The notes beneath the pieces are model-generated. The model worked only from the letters and a program-made list of their open reading frames with translations. It did not search any database and was not told where the DNA came from. A program made the position numbers and the translations under genes. Shown here piece by piece: positions 33,921 to 45,079 of a stretch of DNA of 64,000 bases (position 1 is its first letter; each line of letters opens with the position of its first letter). The DNA comes from Adiantum capillus-veneris (taxonomy: Eukaryota > Streptophyta > Polypodiopsida > Polypodiales > Pteridaceae). The stretch is from NCBI GenBank assembly GCA_014529385.2, contig CM043966.1, positions 98,195,587 through 98,259,586 of the forward strand. The letters are read 5' to 3'.

Positions 33921-33940
33921 TAGTGGGGGCACCAAAACAA
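33921..33940 (-). other. Putative primer-binding site of element D
   Basis: Immediately after the 5' LTR on minus, TTGTTTTGGTGCCCCCACTA is followed by AGG. TGGTGCC resembles the TGGCGCC-type primer sites of Tat/Athila elements rather than the iMet type of the copia elements here. Confidence 0.6.
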
Positions 33941-35184
33941 TGTCAACGTGCAAACCGCAAGAAAAATGAGTGCCTCTATAGCCTGCACGAGCCACACCCT
34001 TGGAAGGAAGAACTATTGCATGGCCGAAAACACCTGTGATAACCACTTGTGGGGATTTATGAAAAAAACCCTTCAAGTATGAGACACACTTGATTTAGAA
34101 GAAACCAAGGACATCATGATGAAGCTCGTCTCTTGGAGATGTTTGTAGAGTATTTATAGGCAAAAAAGAGATGAAAGATGAAGAAGTTATGGCCGCTCGA
34201 AACCGGGGGTCTTCTCTTTCTTGCTCAAAAAATGAGCTCTCTGGAAGTTGTACAGGTCTTGCAGCTATAAAAATGGTGAATTTCTTATTTTCCCCCCCAA
34301 GAAGTTTCTCTCTCTTCTCATCCGACAAGGCTCTCTATCACGGCATATTTTAATTGCCTCAGTTTTGGCCTTTTTTGGGCAAAAAATGAGGTGTCGATGA
34401 CCCTTTGACCAAGGGAATGGGGTGGGGACAAGTGGCCAGGGACCAAAAAGTAGGGCAAGTTCTTGGGCAGGTGGTGTGAACAGGCTGAAAAAGGCACCCC
34501 ACTCTCCCCTAGAGTCCACAAGCCCATGAAGCCATTGAACCAAGCTTCTCTGCAATTGATACACCTAAAGGGTACTAACCCTTTAGACTATATACCCCCC
34601 ACCTTCCACTTTTTCCTTTCTCATGTGGGATTATCCTCATGACACATGGCAACCTCCTCCCCAAGTCTCCCAAACTCCTTGTGCCCAACAATTTTCTAGA
34701 TTCTCCCCAAAGCAAGAGAATTTCTCGAACACTTTCCTCCAAGCATAACTTGCAACTCCGGTCATCAAATGACACACTGTACACATGGCTCGAAGTCCAT
34801 CCTCTTGGCTACTTCCAAAAATATTGAATTTTAGCATTTCTAATTTCAATTATCAAGTTGGCCCAGTTGCCTTTGTGGCATGCACTTGCAATCACTTTCT
34901 AAGTTGAGATAGCCCATTTTGGATGCCCATAACTCATGATGTACAAATCCAATTGACAAGCTATAAAGAACGACTTAAAATACCTATTAAAAAACATGTT
35001 TTGGAGACTTGAACAACCCAAAAAATCAGCATTTAAGCTTGGAAAAATCACACCTTTGTACATCAATTTTTACATGGTCGCTTCCAAGACTTGCAGGGCT
35101 ATGTCCACATATATACACGAGGCTAATGGGCAAGATTTTTGGCATGACTTAATGAGTTTATGCTCATTCAAAAAATGTGTGACA
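33941..35184 (-). repeat. 5' LTR of Tat-lineage element D
   Basis: Partner of 26635-28041. On minus it starts TGTCACACA and ends TTGACA at the primer site. Frames on either strand inside it (for example 34265-34564) are also seen in the other LTR and encode nothing recognisable. Confidence 0.9.
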
Positions 35185-35221
35185 ACGTACTTGTATTGAT
35201 TATGGTGGATTGAACCAAATA
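35185..35221 (+). pseudogene. Resumed family-E RT fragment
   Basis: After the duplicated ACGT, plus text reads TCIDYGGLNQI, the RT fingers motif that follows KDDTLR of the left half. ACGT stands on both sides of element D (26631-26634 and 35185-35188). Homology ends at about 35221, where another fragment begins. Confidence 0.8.
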
Positions 35222-35239
35222 GAAGTCTCACCTTAAGGG

Positions 35240-36836
35240 AAACAATGAGATAAAAAAACCATCAGTGATACCATTGGGACGATCTGTCTTGGTAGACAAG
35301 GTGTCCAAACCTTTGGACACAATTTTAAGAGCTTACGAGACAAGGCTAAAGCCTAACCAACCCAAGAGGATAGGTGGTTAACGTACCCTCATCTAGGATA
35401 TGAGAAAGAGAGGCTAAAGATGTGTAAGGAGCTCATCCAAACCGCTCAAGCGCTTATGGAACCATCAGTTCCTACTGCTCCAAAAAATTGAGATATTAAT
35501 CCGAGAAAATATTCAAGAGTTAGAGGGACGGGGAATTGAAAAGAAAGACCAACCAAATTTTGTAGATGAAACACCATTGGATACGGGTGGCAACCAATAC
35601 AACAGATGGAATGTATTCTCAAGAACCACTGCCAATTCTAGAAGTAGAAGAACAATAGCTTCAGGAGCTATGGGAACAGATCAGGAACAGAAAAGATGAA
35701 AGTGCTACACTTCTGTCAGCTCCTATCCCAGAGATCCACTTGGAGCATGAGCTCTACCCAAATGACAACGGATCACTGTATGGTGATGTAGGTACAGTGA
35801 TATCAAAAGACAATAAACCACAGTTGTTGAAGAATTTACCTTCATTTATTGGTAACCATGAAACTCGATCGGAGGTGAAGAAGGTACCGTCTCAATGGAA
35901 AGCCAACCCTAAGATGATGAATACTAAAACTCTTCACAAGTTGATGTCATTCCCTATCCGTTGTACACTAACTTTGTTAGAGTTACTGCACATCAGATCG
36001 CATCTTTGGGATGAGGTTGGGAAAAATTTGGAAAAAATAGGGCTGGTAATTCCGCCACCCAATGCTTCTCCAAACACACTGAAGACACAACCCTCGAAAC
36101 AAACTACACATGAGCCAGTATCAAGGTAGGGGATTATTCTGAAGGTGAAGAAGGAGACACTACCTTGCTGGTGGAGTACAAAGAAGTTACGTCAATAGCA
36201 ATATTGGATAGGGGGTTGGAATAGCCATAGCGCAAAGCAATGTGGGAAAAATGGGTAAAAACTGCTCTCCAAAAGACTAGAATGAAACTTTGATTGGCAG
36301 ATGGGTATCTAGAAAGACCCATTGGCATCTTGGAGCAGATTGTAGTAGCCTCTTGTGGAATTGCATATGAACACACTTTTGATATTATGAATTTTGATGA
36401 GAGCAGCAATTTTGATATCATATTGGGCAGACCATTCATGCGTCAGCTCAAAATGGTCCAAGATTGGGGTTATGACTATATCTATCCAAGGAACAAGGAT
36501 GTCACTACAAAAATGAGTGTCACGGATCATAGCTATAGAGATGTAGAACAAACCCCAGGCAAAGACTTGAACTCCACAATGGACCAAGAAGGGGGAATAT
36601 TGGCTTGGCTACAAAACAAAGCTCACCAGTGGATAGGAGAAGCTTCTGAAGATGGTAGTTTAAAAAGGGAAAATTGCATTCTTGATAGGACTACACAAGG
36701 TGAGGCATATATACCAGAGCCTTTTCTAGAAGAGATGTTTGAACCTTTTGGATGGCAACAGATACTAGCCACTCTTGATGTTTGTCATAATAATCAATGT
36801 CTAATTCTCCTAAATGATTTTCTCATGTTAAACTGA
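35240..36836 (+). pseudogene. Ty3/gypsy gag-protease remnant (family F)
   Basis: A gag-like part (KPLDTILRAYETRLKPNQPK, later an open 129-codon frame at 35740 with KLMSFPIRCTLTLLELLHI) precedes an open 180-codon frame from 36294. That frame holds a protease C-half: DGYLERPIGILEQIVVASCG, YEHTFDIMNFDESSNFDIIL, GRPFMRQ. The N-terminal DxG half is not visible. It continues with a long tail of unknown role (EAYIPEPFLEEMFEPFGWQQ) and ends just inside the family-B LTR edge (36818). The junction with the E fragment at 35221-35240 is abrupt. Confidence 0.65.
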
Positions 36837-38347
36837 TCATTTAATATGGGGAAGTGCCAGGGGAGAAAAAGCTAAAATATTGGTAAAGCTAGCAGACCAT
36901 CCACAGTAGGGATTCAAAGGAGGGAAAATAGGGATCCAAAGGGGGGGACCATCTGAAAAAGACCCTAAGATTCCGCCCATTAAGACTTCCAAAATGCTAA
37001 GGTTCCAAAATTCAAAGGTTGTGTCCAAAGGTCAAACATTAGGGGAATTGGTTGATTTGAGTGTGTCCCAAAAAGTCTTTTTCAAGCCCTGCGTAGGAGG
37101 GGGCGAGCCCAAGAAGTAGGGGATGAGAGAGAAACACTCACACACACTCAAAAGCTTCATTTGTGCACAAGGGGAAAGAGGGACACATGTCAGCTCCCTA
37201 GGCTAGATGCCCACAAGGTGTACTCAAATCCTATTGGATGGCCATGGAGGTGGACCGATGAGAATTATGCTAGAGTAGATCTAGTTTAATTAATTTAGAA
37301 ACATTTAATGAAAGAACCAATAGGAATTAAGCTCTTTAGAAGACTATTGGACAGCCTCCCAAGGGGACCAATGAGCATTCACCAGCCTAATGGCTTGCCT
37401 GGTTCCTATTGGCCAGGAGGCAAAGGGGTTCAATGAGAGTTTAGTTGAATTAAATAATTACCTAAATCTCTCAAAAAGGGGAAAGGGGGACACATGTCAG
37501 AAGGCTATCACTTATGCTGCTTAAATTCCATTGGCTGAGGCTGGGGAGGTCCAATAGTGCTGTAGCATGAGTAATTAGCAAGGGAGGTTGACCAAGTGAG
37601 AGAGGGTGTTGATTTTTGCAAGGAATTATCACACACACACTCACACAATCTCATCTGTGAAGCAAAGAAGACTCTCTCTCCTTCTCAAGCTTTAATGGAA
37701 AGCTTACCACCTACTCCAAGCTTGTGAGAAGGGAGGCCTACACCGACAACTCTTGACTTTGTGATGCAAATCCAACCAAGAACCAAGCTTCAATGCATGC
37801 TCATCTTCTCTACCATGCTAATTACTAAGCTAAGCTATGCTAATATGAGTGATTATGTGAGGAGATGTACATATTTCTCATAAGAATACTCCTTCTTCCT
37901 CTCAATCTACTCTCATACCCCGCTAGCTCTCACCATCTTCAAAGGTGTGTGAGGTCTTGGGTCTGAGACCGTGAGGGAATTGATGTTGTGCTTGGTAAGT
38001 GTTTTGCTTAGTGCATGAAGTTTCCATCTTCATTGCACTAGCTAGTATTGAAGGAACACAAGAAATTGTATTGTAAAATGTCTCTCTTGATGGGAGAAAC
38101 CATAATACAAAGCCTTTTGGAGGGGGGACCGGCTCCATGCAAATCCGGTCCTCAACTGTTGTGAATTGATTAATTTCTCTCTCTTTTGAAGTATTGTTCA
38201 TGCTATCTAACTAGGTGTTATGATTTTTGCTGCTCTCTCCACCCAAACACTCTTGTTATTCTCATTAGGAAGCTATTCTAATGAAATGCTCACTATGTTC
38301 ATGCTATTTTCTGCTACACACAAGTTACTAGACCATTAAATGTTACA
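36818..38347 (+). repeat. Family-B 5' LTR
   Basis: 1530 bp, TGATTTTCTC...GTTACA, directly followed by an iMet primer site. Matches 6541-8088 in reverse and 1-480. It contains a TTATGTGAGGAGATGTAC region, (CA) and (TC) short tracts and the GGACCGGCTCCATGCAAATC stretch. No 3' partner lies to the right because the element is cut at about 42600. Confidence 0.88.
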
Positions 38348-38348
38348 T

Positions 38349-38362
38349 TGGTATCAGAGCAC
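38349..38362 (+). other. Primer-binding site of family B
   Basis: TGGTATCAGAGCAC, two bases from the LTR end; exact iMet type. Unusual for Ty3/gypsy elements of the Tat kind but common in other gypsy clades. Confidence 0.9.
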
Positions 38363-38764
38363 AAGGTTTCTCTTTTCTTGCTCAAGAAGGGAGGTCCTCG
38401 AGCTAGCTATAAATGGTTGGTACTATCAATTGCATGTGAGTAAGTAGAATAGGGATTTTTCAGCCTTGCAGTGCACCTGCCTTTGAGAAGTTAACGGGGC
38501 ATCACCGTCGAGAGATATGGTCTTAATAGTGGAGTCCTACGGGGATTGCCTACGGCTTAGCCACTATTGAGCTATTAGAAGCTTGACAGGAGCTGGTGCT
38601 GTTTTGGTGTTGAACGACCCTCTCTTCTATTCCTTACAATTAATGGTATTCGAGCCACGGGTACAGTAGCTTGAGTGCTTTTTCTAAAGGGGTAAAGAGG
38701 AGTACCAATTAGGGCTTGAAGTGCCAAAGTAAACCTAAAAAGTTTACACCTAAAAGTTGTTAGA

Positions 38765-40320
38765 ATGGCTAACAATAGTAAAGATACTAAAATTAATGTT
38801 GATAACTTTGATTTTGCTAATGAGCAAGCTACTAATGATGCCCCGATGCTTGTTAACTATCTTGTTTCTAGGCTTTAAAAAGCCATGGGCAATCCATCCC
38901 TGCAAAGTGAAGTGCAACGGAAGCTTCACAGTCATGGGATTCTCCAAGCTCCCCGCGATGACGAGAGAGCACCTAGGAAGCCTCCTTGCAAGACTTCCAA
39001 AAGAGGTCTCTCTCCAATTCAGGAAGAAGAAGAGGATCCCTATGAAGGCTTAGAAATTTTCTTCTTGATGACGCATCTCCGTCTCAAAGGAGAACTCAAG
39101 AGCCTCTACCAAAGGTACAAGAAAGAAGTGATTCTCCCACCACCTTGGCGGAGATGGCTCCACAAAGACGGTGGGATAAACGCTCTCCATCACCTCCAAA
39201 ATGGAGAAGACCATTGCATACTTCTCCACACCATACTTCAAAGAGGGATGAAAAAAATCAAGAGAAGAAAAAGGTGAGAAAGAGGACATCTTCTTTCTCT
39301 TATGAAAGTGATGGTGAAGACAATGAAGATCAAGGCAAGAAAAGGCAAGAAAGAGGTCACCCTCTTCTCCATCTTCCTCAAATTATTCATCTTCTGAAGA
39401 AAGTGATGGTGCAACCTTTGAACCATCAAAAAGAAGAGGCCATAGGAAATCCTATGCCGTGTGGAAGAGGTCATCCAAGCTCAAGAAGTTCAAAGAGGGA
39501 GGGAAGAGCATCTCTTTCCTTACCTACGATGGCACTTTTGGTGCTACGGACAAAGTCTTGGCCTTTATCCAACAATTCGATGTGGAGATGAGGGCTTCAC
39601 GGAGTCCTCTAAGCTACACCATGTAGCTATGCACTTTCAAAAGTCCGCCAGGCAATGGTGGTCTACTCTACGGGCCAACGGTGAAGCTCCACGAACATGG
39701 AAAGCTTTAAGAGCTTCCATTATGAAGCACTTTTTGGCCACCAATGCCAAAGACAAAGTACTCATCGAATGGCGAAGCTTAAATATCTCTCCGTACAAAT
39801 CCATTCACAAATATGTAGACAAGTTTTGGGACTTACAACTCAAAGCGACTGTCTTCATGAAGCGACTGTCTTCATGAAGTTGGATTTCGGAGAGCAAAAG
39901 CAAAATTTTTGTGTGGGCTTAACTGAAGAAATGGTGGAGTATGTCAACTCCCAAAGGCCACGCACCATATCGGCGGCTATACACCATACTATGGTGGCCT
40001 CTTGAATCAATTTCCAAACAGGGCCTAAAAGAAATTCTAAGCCCACGGAAAACAAGGGTTCCAATGAACCTAAGGGGAAGGACAATGTACAAAAGTCTCC
40101 TAAGGGCAACTCCAACAAAGCTATAGAGAAGGGAGTTTATAAAGGCAAAAATAAACTCTCTCTTGAAGAGCTTGAGCGTTATTGCCAGGATAACTGCTGT
40201 TCCAAGTGCGGTGAGCAAGGGCATGCGTACCATGCTTGTCCCCAAAAGAACACCCACCATGAACCTCCTAGAGCTACCTTGGTCGAAATTCAAGAGGAGG
40301 AAATTCACCACAAAGGATCT
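38765..40320 (+). pseudogene. gag: Family-B gag with zinc knuckle
   Basis: The ATG at 38765 (MANNSKDTKINVDNFDFANE) runs to a TAA near 38876, then resumes in frame to 39277. A basic, Ser/Arg-rich region (39145-39470) follows in another frame. The Gag core at 39560-39870 reads HHVAMHFQKSARQWWSTLRA, WKALRASIMKHFL and SIHKYVDKFWDLQLKATVF. A CCHC knuckle at about 40195-40240 reads CSKCGEQGHAYHAC (all four ligands). A 15-bp repeat (GCGACTGTCTTCATGAA) near 39846 shifts frame. The protein would package RNA in virus-like particles. Overall one gene with about four lesions. Confidence 0.85.
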
Positions 40321-40347
40321 CCTCTATGCCATGCTTGGGGAAAGGTA

Positions 40348-40765
40348 AGAGAACATGATGCTTCTCTTTGACCCTTGTTCTACTCACAATTTTATATCTA
40401 TATAGTTGGCCACCAAGCTAGGCATACAAGCGTACCACATGGGAGATGTCCTACCCACAGATGGTGCTTTCAAGGGGCAAGAAGCTTCAGTCACTCCCTT
40501 AATCGAGAAATTGAGACTCCATGTACAAAGCTATGTGGACAAAGAGGACTTCTTTATCTCTCCTCTCAATCATGAGGATGTAATCCTAGGGGCACCATGG
40601 TTTGATCGCATGGCTGCCAATGTTAAATTCCCTGAAAGGAGAATCTCCTTTAAGTTCAGGGAAAAAGATATGTATATAGATGCTAAGGAAATGGGTAACA
40701 CTGTACCCATTCTAAATACACAAGCTTTCAACAAGTCAATAAAGAGCTCTATTTTGTGTACATGA
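40348..40765 (+). pseudogene. Family-B protease
   Basis: Text begins MLLFDPCSTHNFIS. The active-site triplet Asp-x-Gly reads Asp-Pro-Cys, so a key Gly is lost. A stop at about 40406 is followed by an open 119-codon frame with GDVLPTDGAFKGQEASVTPL, EDFFISPLNHEDVILGAPWF and FPERRISFKFREKDMYI. The ILG motif is present. It would cut the polyprotein if intact. Confidence 0.8.
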
Positions 40766-41690
40766 TTTTTGTTAAAGATTCTCAAAATCAACCTAATGTT
40801 TTAGCAAAAGAAAATATACACAATCAAAAGGAATTAGAGTTATCCAATTTTCTCAAGGGGTTTCAAGATCTCTTTATTGATGACATCCCTTGTGAGCTAC
40901 CTCCTAAACGAGGCAATGATGACCATGCAGTTGAACTTCTTCTAGGAAGTTCACCACCTAACAAACCTCCTTATAGAGTTTGTCAAGCTCAACAAGAGGA
41001 GATTATGCGGCAAGTGCATGAGTCAGTTGAGAAGGGCATGGTTAGGCCTAGCTCATCTCCATTTTGTTCTCCTGTGCTACTAGTGCAAAAGAAAGACGGC
41101 ACACATATTGTACGTGTGTCGACTATAGAGCAATAAATAGGATCACTATCAAGAATAGGTTTCCCATTTTGTTCTCCTATGCTACTAGTGCAAAAGAAAG
41201 ATGGCACACATATTGTACGTGTGTCGACTATAGAGCAATAAATAGGATCACTATCAAGAATAGGTTTCCCATTCCACAGGTAGAAGACCACATTTGATAA
41301 GCTACAAGGGTCCACCTACTTCAGTAGAATTGACCTAAAAAGTGGCTATAATCAAATAAGGATAGTTGATCAAGACATCATAAAGACCGCATTTCACACT
41401 ACGTTTCGTCTTTACGAATACATTGTCATGCCTTTGGGCTTGACCAATGCACGAGTCACATTCAACCACTTGATGGAGCAGCTATTCAGGCCTCATTGAA
41501 CCTTTATTGGAGTGTTCTTTGATGATATCATCATCTACTCTAATTCATTAGACAAACACAAGCGACATCTCCAGGTAATATTTCAAGTTTTAAGAGAGAA
41601 TAAACTATATGTTAATTGAAAGAAAAGTGAATTTTTCTTACAAGAGATTCAGTATTTAGGTCACATTATCTCTCAAGATGGTATCCAAAT
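40756..41690 (+). pseudogene. Family-B reverse transcriptase, broken by duplication
   Basis: NDDHAVELLLGSSPPNKPPY, EEIMRQVHESVEKGMVRPSS and FCSPVLLVQKKDGT form the fingers. The 106-bp duplication at 41061-41272 then repeats and shifts this part. Beyond it, in another frame, come TYFSRIDLKSGYNQIRIVDQ, TTFRLYEYIVMPLGLTNAR, the catalytic FFDDIIIYSNSL (FFDD intact, about 41516-41550) and IQYLGHIISQDGIQMDPSKL. A stop follows RPH in place of a Cys or Arg codon. Confidence 0.85.
41061..41272. repeat. 106-bp tandem duplication in family-B RT
   Basis: ATTTTGTTCTCCTGTGCTAC at 41061 and ATTTTGTTCTCCTATGCTAC at 41167. The copies differ at only two sites seen (G/A and C/T). 106 bp is one base over a multiple of three, so it breaks the frame. 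High identity says it is late. Confidence 0.95.
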
Positions 41691-42600
41691 GGATCCATCA
41701 AAGTTAGAGGTAATAAAAGGATGGCCTAAACCAAGGAATCTTCATGAATTTAGAAGTTTTATAAGTATGTGCGCATACTATAGGCGCTTCATAGAAAAGT
41801 TCTCACTAATAGCAGGACCATTACATGACCTAAAAAAGAAAAACGTTAGGTACACATGGTCTGCCAAGGAGAACTATGCTTTAGAAAAGCTTATCTCTCA
41901 ACCTGTGCTTACACTACCGGATCTCTCAAAGCCATTTGAGTTCCAATGTGATGCTTGTGGTGACTGCCTTGGAGCTGTTTTGCTTCAAGAAGGGCATGCC
42001 ATATTCTATGAAAGTCGAAGGCTCGACCGTGTTGAGCAAGCTCTAGGCATATATGAAAAGGAACTCCTTGCAGTTCTACATGCCTTAGACTCATGGAAGC
42101 ACTATCTATTGGTGACTCCTTTCATTCTGCAAACGGATCACCAAAGTCTTAAGTACTTCATGAAAGAGACCAAGCTCTCCGACAAACAAACGAGGTGGGA
42201 AAATTTCCTTTCGCAATTTCATTTTCATATTGCTCACATTGCTGGCAAGCATAATCAAGTAGCCGATGCACTCTCAAGACGGCCGAGAGTGAATGCGGTT
42301 TCCATAGCAACTCACAATGATCTATCTTCTATGATAGATGAGCATGCTATTGATCCCGATTTTAGAGATGTGATTTTAGCCCTTGCAATAGGGAAGAAAG
42401 AGGAGCCATTTCCTTTACAAGATGTTTATTTTCTCTACGGCAATAGACTATGTGTTACTTGCTCACTACGTGAGAAAGTAATGTATGAATCTCATGCTCC
42501 TCCTTATGCAGGGCATAGAGGGATCTAGTCTACCCTTAAGGGGATTGAAACATATTTCTATTGGCCTACCATCATAAAGCAAACATACAAGAGTATGTTT
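41689..42600 (+). pseudogene. Family-B RT thumb, RNase H and start of integrase
   Basis: An open stretch of 279 codons. RT thumb (LHEFRSFISMCAYYRRFIEK), then RNase H at residues about 80-210 (FEFQCDACGDCLGAVLLQEG, ALGIYEKELLAVLHALDSWK, QTDHQSLKYF, HIAGKHNQVADALSRR). Then the linker (DVYFLYGNRLCVTCSLREKV) and the first half of the H2C2 zinc domain (ESHAPPYAGHRGI). A TAG at 42526 interrupts it; the same frame continues with STLKGIETYFYWPTI. At about 42600 it stops before the Cys pair and family H begins, so the rest of integrase and the 3' LTR are gone. Confidence 0.87.
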
Positions 42601-43273
42601 CTAAACAGCTACCATTAGAGATAACTTTCCTCTTTCGATAATTGAGCATGTTCTAGAACGAGTTGCAGGAAAAGAAGCTTACAGCTTCTTAGACAACTTT
42701 TCGGGATACAATCAACTTTTGGTTGACCTGAAAGATTAGCATAAAACTACTTTTGCAATAGAATGGGGTATATTTGTCTATTGGGTTATGCCGTTTGGAT
42801 TAACTAATGCTCCAGCCACGTTTCAAAGGTTGATGAGCCATGCTTTCAAAGAATATCTCAGGAAATTCTTAGAAGTATATATGGATGATCTATGCATACA
42901 TTCATCAATCCAGGCTGATCATTTTGAACACCTCAAAAAGGTATTCGAAAAATGTAGACTTTATAGGATTTTCTTAAATCTTGAAAAGTGCACATTCATG
43001 GGTAGACAATGAAAAATTCTTGGACATATAGTTTCTAAAAATGGCATAGCTACTGATATTGAGAAGATTCATGTCAATGCTGATTTTCCTAGACCAACAA
43101 TAGTCAAGGGGGTACAAACCTTCATGGTGCATTGTGGATATTATCGACGGCTCATCTACATGTACGCTATAATTGCAAAACCCATGTATAGCTTGATTAC
43201 ACACTTTGAATGGACCGAGGCATGTGAATAATCATTCATGAAGCTTAATCAAGCTCTCACCTAAGCTCCAATA
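42600..43273 (+). pseudogene. Family-H reverse transcriptase
   Basis: RDNFPLSIIEHVLERVAGKE, AYSFLDNFSGYNQ, TTFAIEWGIFVYWVMPFGLT and NAPATFQRLMSHAFKEYL precede the catalytic YMDDLCIHSS (YMDD intact). Then come LNLEKCTF, LGHIVSKNGIA and GYYRRLIYMY. Everything from 42605 to about 44780 keeps one frame (broken only by stops, for example at 42738, 43010 and 43229), so decay has been mostly point mutation. The N-terminal RT, protease and gag are missing at the abrupt junction with family B. Confidence 0.85.
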
Positions 43274-43800
43274 TTGAAAGCACCAGATTGGAATAAGGTA
43301 TCCCACGTGCATGTAGATGCTTCCAATTTTGCTATAGGTTGTATACTAGCTCAATCAGGAGATGGGAAAATTGACTTTCCTATTTATTATGCTAGCCGAC
43401 AATTGAACATGGCAAAAAATAATTACACCACCACCGAAAGAGAAGGACTAGGAATGATCTATGCTGTTAAAAAGTATAGACATTACCTATTAGCCAGCAA
43501 GTTTGTGTTCTCTGTGGACCACCAAGCTTTGTTGTATTTGGTCAACAAGCCATGCAACACAGGGAGAATAGTGAGATGGTTCATAATTCTCCTCGAATTT
43601 GATTTCACTGTGGTTGTAAAAAAAGGTACTATACATCAACGAGCAGATCATTTGTCAAGGATTGTTTCAAGGGAATCACCTAAAGGGGTAGACGATGATC
43701 TACCAAATGCCTATTTGTTCTCCATAGAAATGATACCTAGATGGTCGGAAAACATTGTGTCATTAATGACAATAGCTCAAGTGGATTCACAAATACCACT
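43274..43800 (+). pseudogene. Family-H RNase H
   Basis: KAPDWNKVSHVHVDASNFAI, GCILAQSGDGKIDFPIYYAS, RQLNMAKNNYTTTEREGLGM, VDHQALLYLVNKP and HQRADHLSRI make a complete gypsy RNase H with D, E, D positions. 245 codons are open up to the TGA at 44009. It is followed in frame by the linker and the zinc domains described next. Confidence 0.85.
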
Positions 43801-43839
43801 TCCTATCACAATCAAATTAATTGAGCAATTGGCTATGTA

Positions 43840-44072
43840 TCAGTTACTAGCTGGTAGGCTATACAAAGGAAATGGGGACGGGATATTTATTTTATGTATT
43901 AATCCTGAAGAAAAAGAACAGTACCTAAGTCAAGCACATGTTACCATAGTAGGACTTCACTTTGTGGAAGACCAAACTATGCAACAAATCTTGAGACTTG
44001 GAGTATTTTGACCGACTATGAGGAGAGATGTTCAATCTTTTGTAAAGGATTTCCCTCAATGTAAACAATAGA
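43840..44072 (+). pseudogene. Family-H first H2C2 integrase zinc domain
   Basis: LLAGRLYKGNGDGIFILC leads to AHVTIVGLH and then QQILRLGVF, a TGA, PTMRRDVQSF and FPQCKQ. Aligned with the second domain (44340-44450), His, His and the last Cys coincide at identical spacing: H-x6-H, then 30 residues. The first Cys of the pair is Phe. The spacing match shows a real second copy of this domain, though its zinc site is damaged. Confidence 0.75.
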
Positions 44073-44092
44073 CACCCATACCTCATGTAACA

Positions 44093-44464
44093 TTGTTTCA
44101 AATGTCACCTGTTCCTAAGTGGAGTAATTATCTTGCTACTTACTTATCGAGGCGAACATTTCCTGAGGATATGACTAAACGCCGTCAAAGAGCAATTGAA
44201 ACTGAAGCAAGAGACTATGCTCTTATTGGAAACCAATTGTATTGGAGAGGTAAAGATCAACATTTGTGTCTTTGCACAAATGAAAACAAGTATATTCTAA
44301 TTATAGAACAAGCACATGCTGGATTAGCTAGTGGTCACCTTTCTAGTGAGACCACCACAAGAGCAATCTTGATGGCAGGCATATGGTGGCCAACACTTTT
44401 TGCAAATGCCAAAGAATATGTTCGAAGATGTGATGCTTGTCAACGAGTAAAAATGGCAACATGA
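44093..44464 (+). pseudogene. Family-H second H2C2 integrase zinc domain
   Basis: An open 123-codon block: VPKWSNYLATYLSRRTFPED (spacer), RQRAIETEARDYALIGNQLY, then AHAGLASGH and AILMAGIWWPTLF, ending RRCDACQRVK. All four zinc ligands (H-x6-H, C-x2-C) are present. It is in frame with the first zinc domain upstream and with the integrase core downstream, separated by a TAG (about 44066) and a TGA (44462). Confidence 0.82.
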
Positions 44465-44473
44465 GTAGATAGC

Positions 44474-45026
44474 ATGCCCTTAAGACCAATGATGGGGGCT
44501 GGAGCTTTCGCAAAGTGGGGTATAGATTTTGTTGGACCAATACAACCACCTATTAATAGAATCCAAGCTCAATATAACATTGTAGCTACGGACTATTTGA
44601 CCAAGTGGGCCGAGGCTAAAGCAACTCAAAAGAATGATGCAAGAACCACTGCTGCATTCTTATATGAGTATGTATTTACAAGATATGGACTGCCAATAGA
44701 GATTGTTAGTGATCGGGGAACTCATTTCCTCAATGAGGTAATCGATTATTTGCTTAATGAGTTTATGGTCATCCATAAACTCCCTAACACCCACAAGCAA
44801 ACGGACAAGCTTAGCATACGAATAAAATTCTCAGCTCGGTGCTAACTAAAGTGCTTAGTTCAGGAAGGACAGACTGGAAAATGAATCTCCATACTGCTCT
44901 ATGGGCTTATCAAGTTTCATTCAAAACAGCTCTAAATGCTACATCCTTTAACCTTGTTTATGGTCTTGATGCCATATTTCCAATAGAATTTCTATTGCCG
45001 ACATTAAGGGGTAGCACAGAATCTTG
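44474..45026 (+). pseudogene. Family-H integrase core
   Basis: WGIDFVGPIQPPIN holds the first Asp (about 44525) and EIVSDRGTHF the second (about 44711). A base is lost or gained near 44780-44800; in the new frame a GQA triplet is followed by TAG at 44812, where the catalytic Glu should stand. Then LTKVLSSGRTDWKMNLHTAL, WAYQVSFKT and FNLVYGLDAIFPIEF continue. The core therefore lacks its third acid and is frame-broken. Confidence 0.85.
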
Positions 45027-45079
45027 AGTGGACTGGACATGAATTGTCAGAAAGACTTGAAGATTTGCAAAAGCTAGAC

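Noticed and set aside
34265-34564. 99-codon minus frame repeated near 27000-27244
   Set aside because: Occurs in both LTRs of element D; LTR sequence, not a conserved gene.
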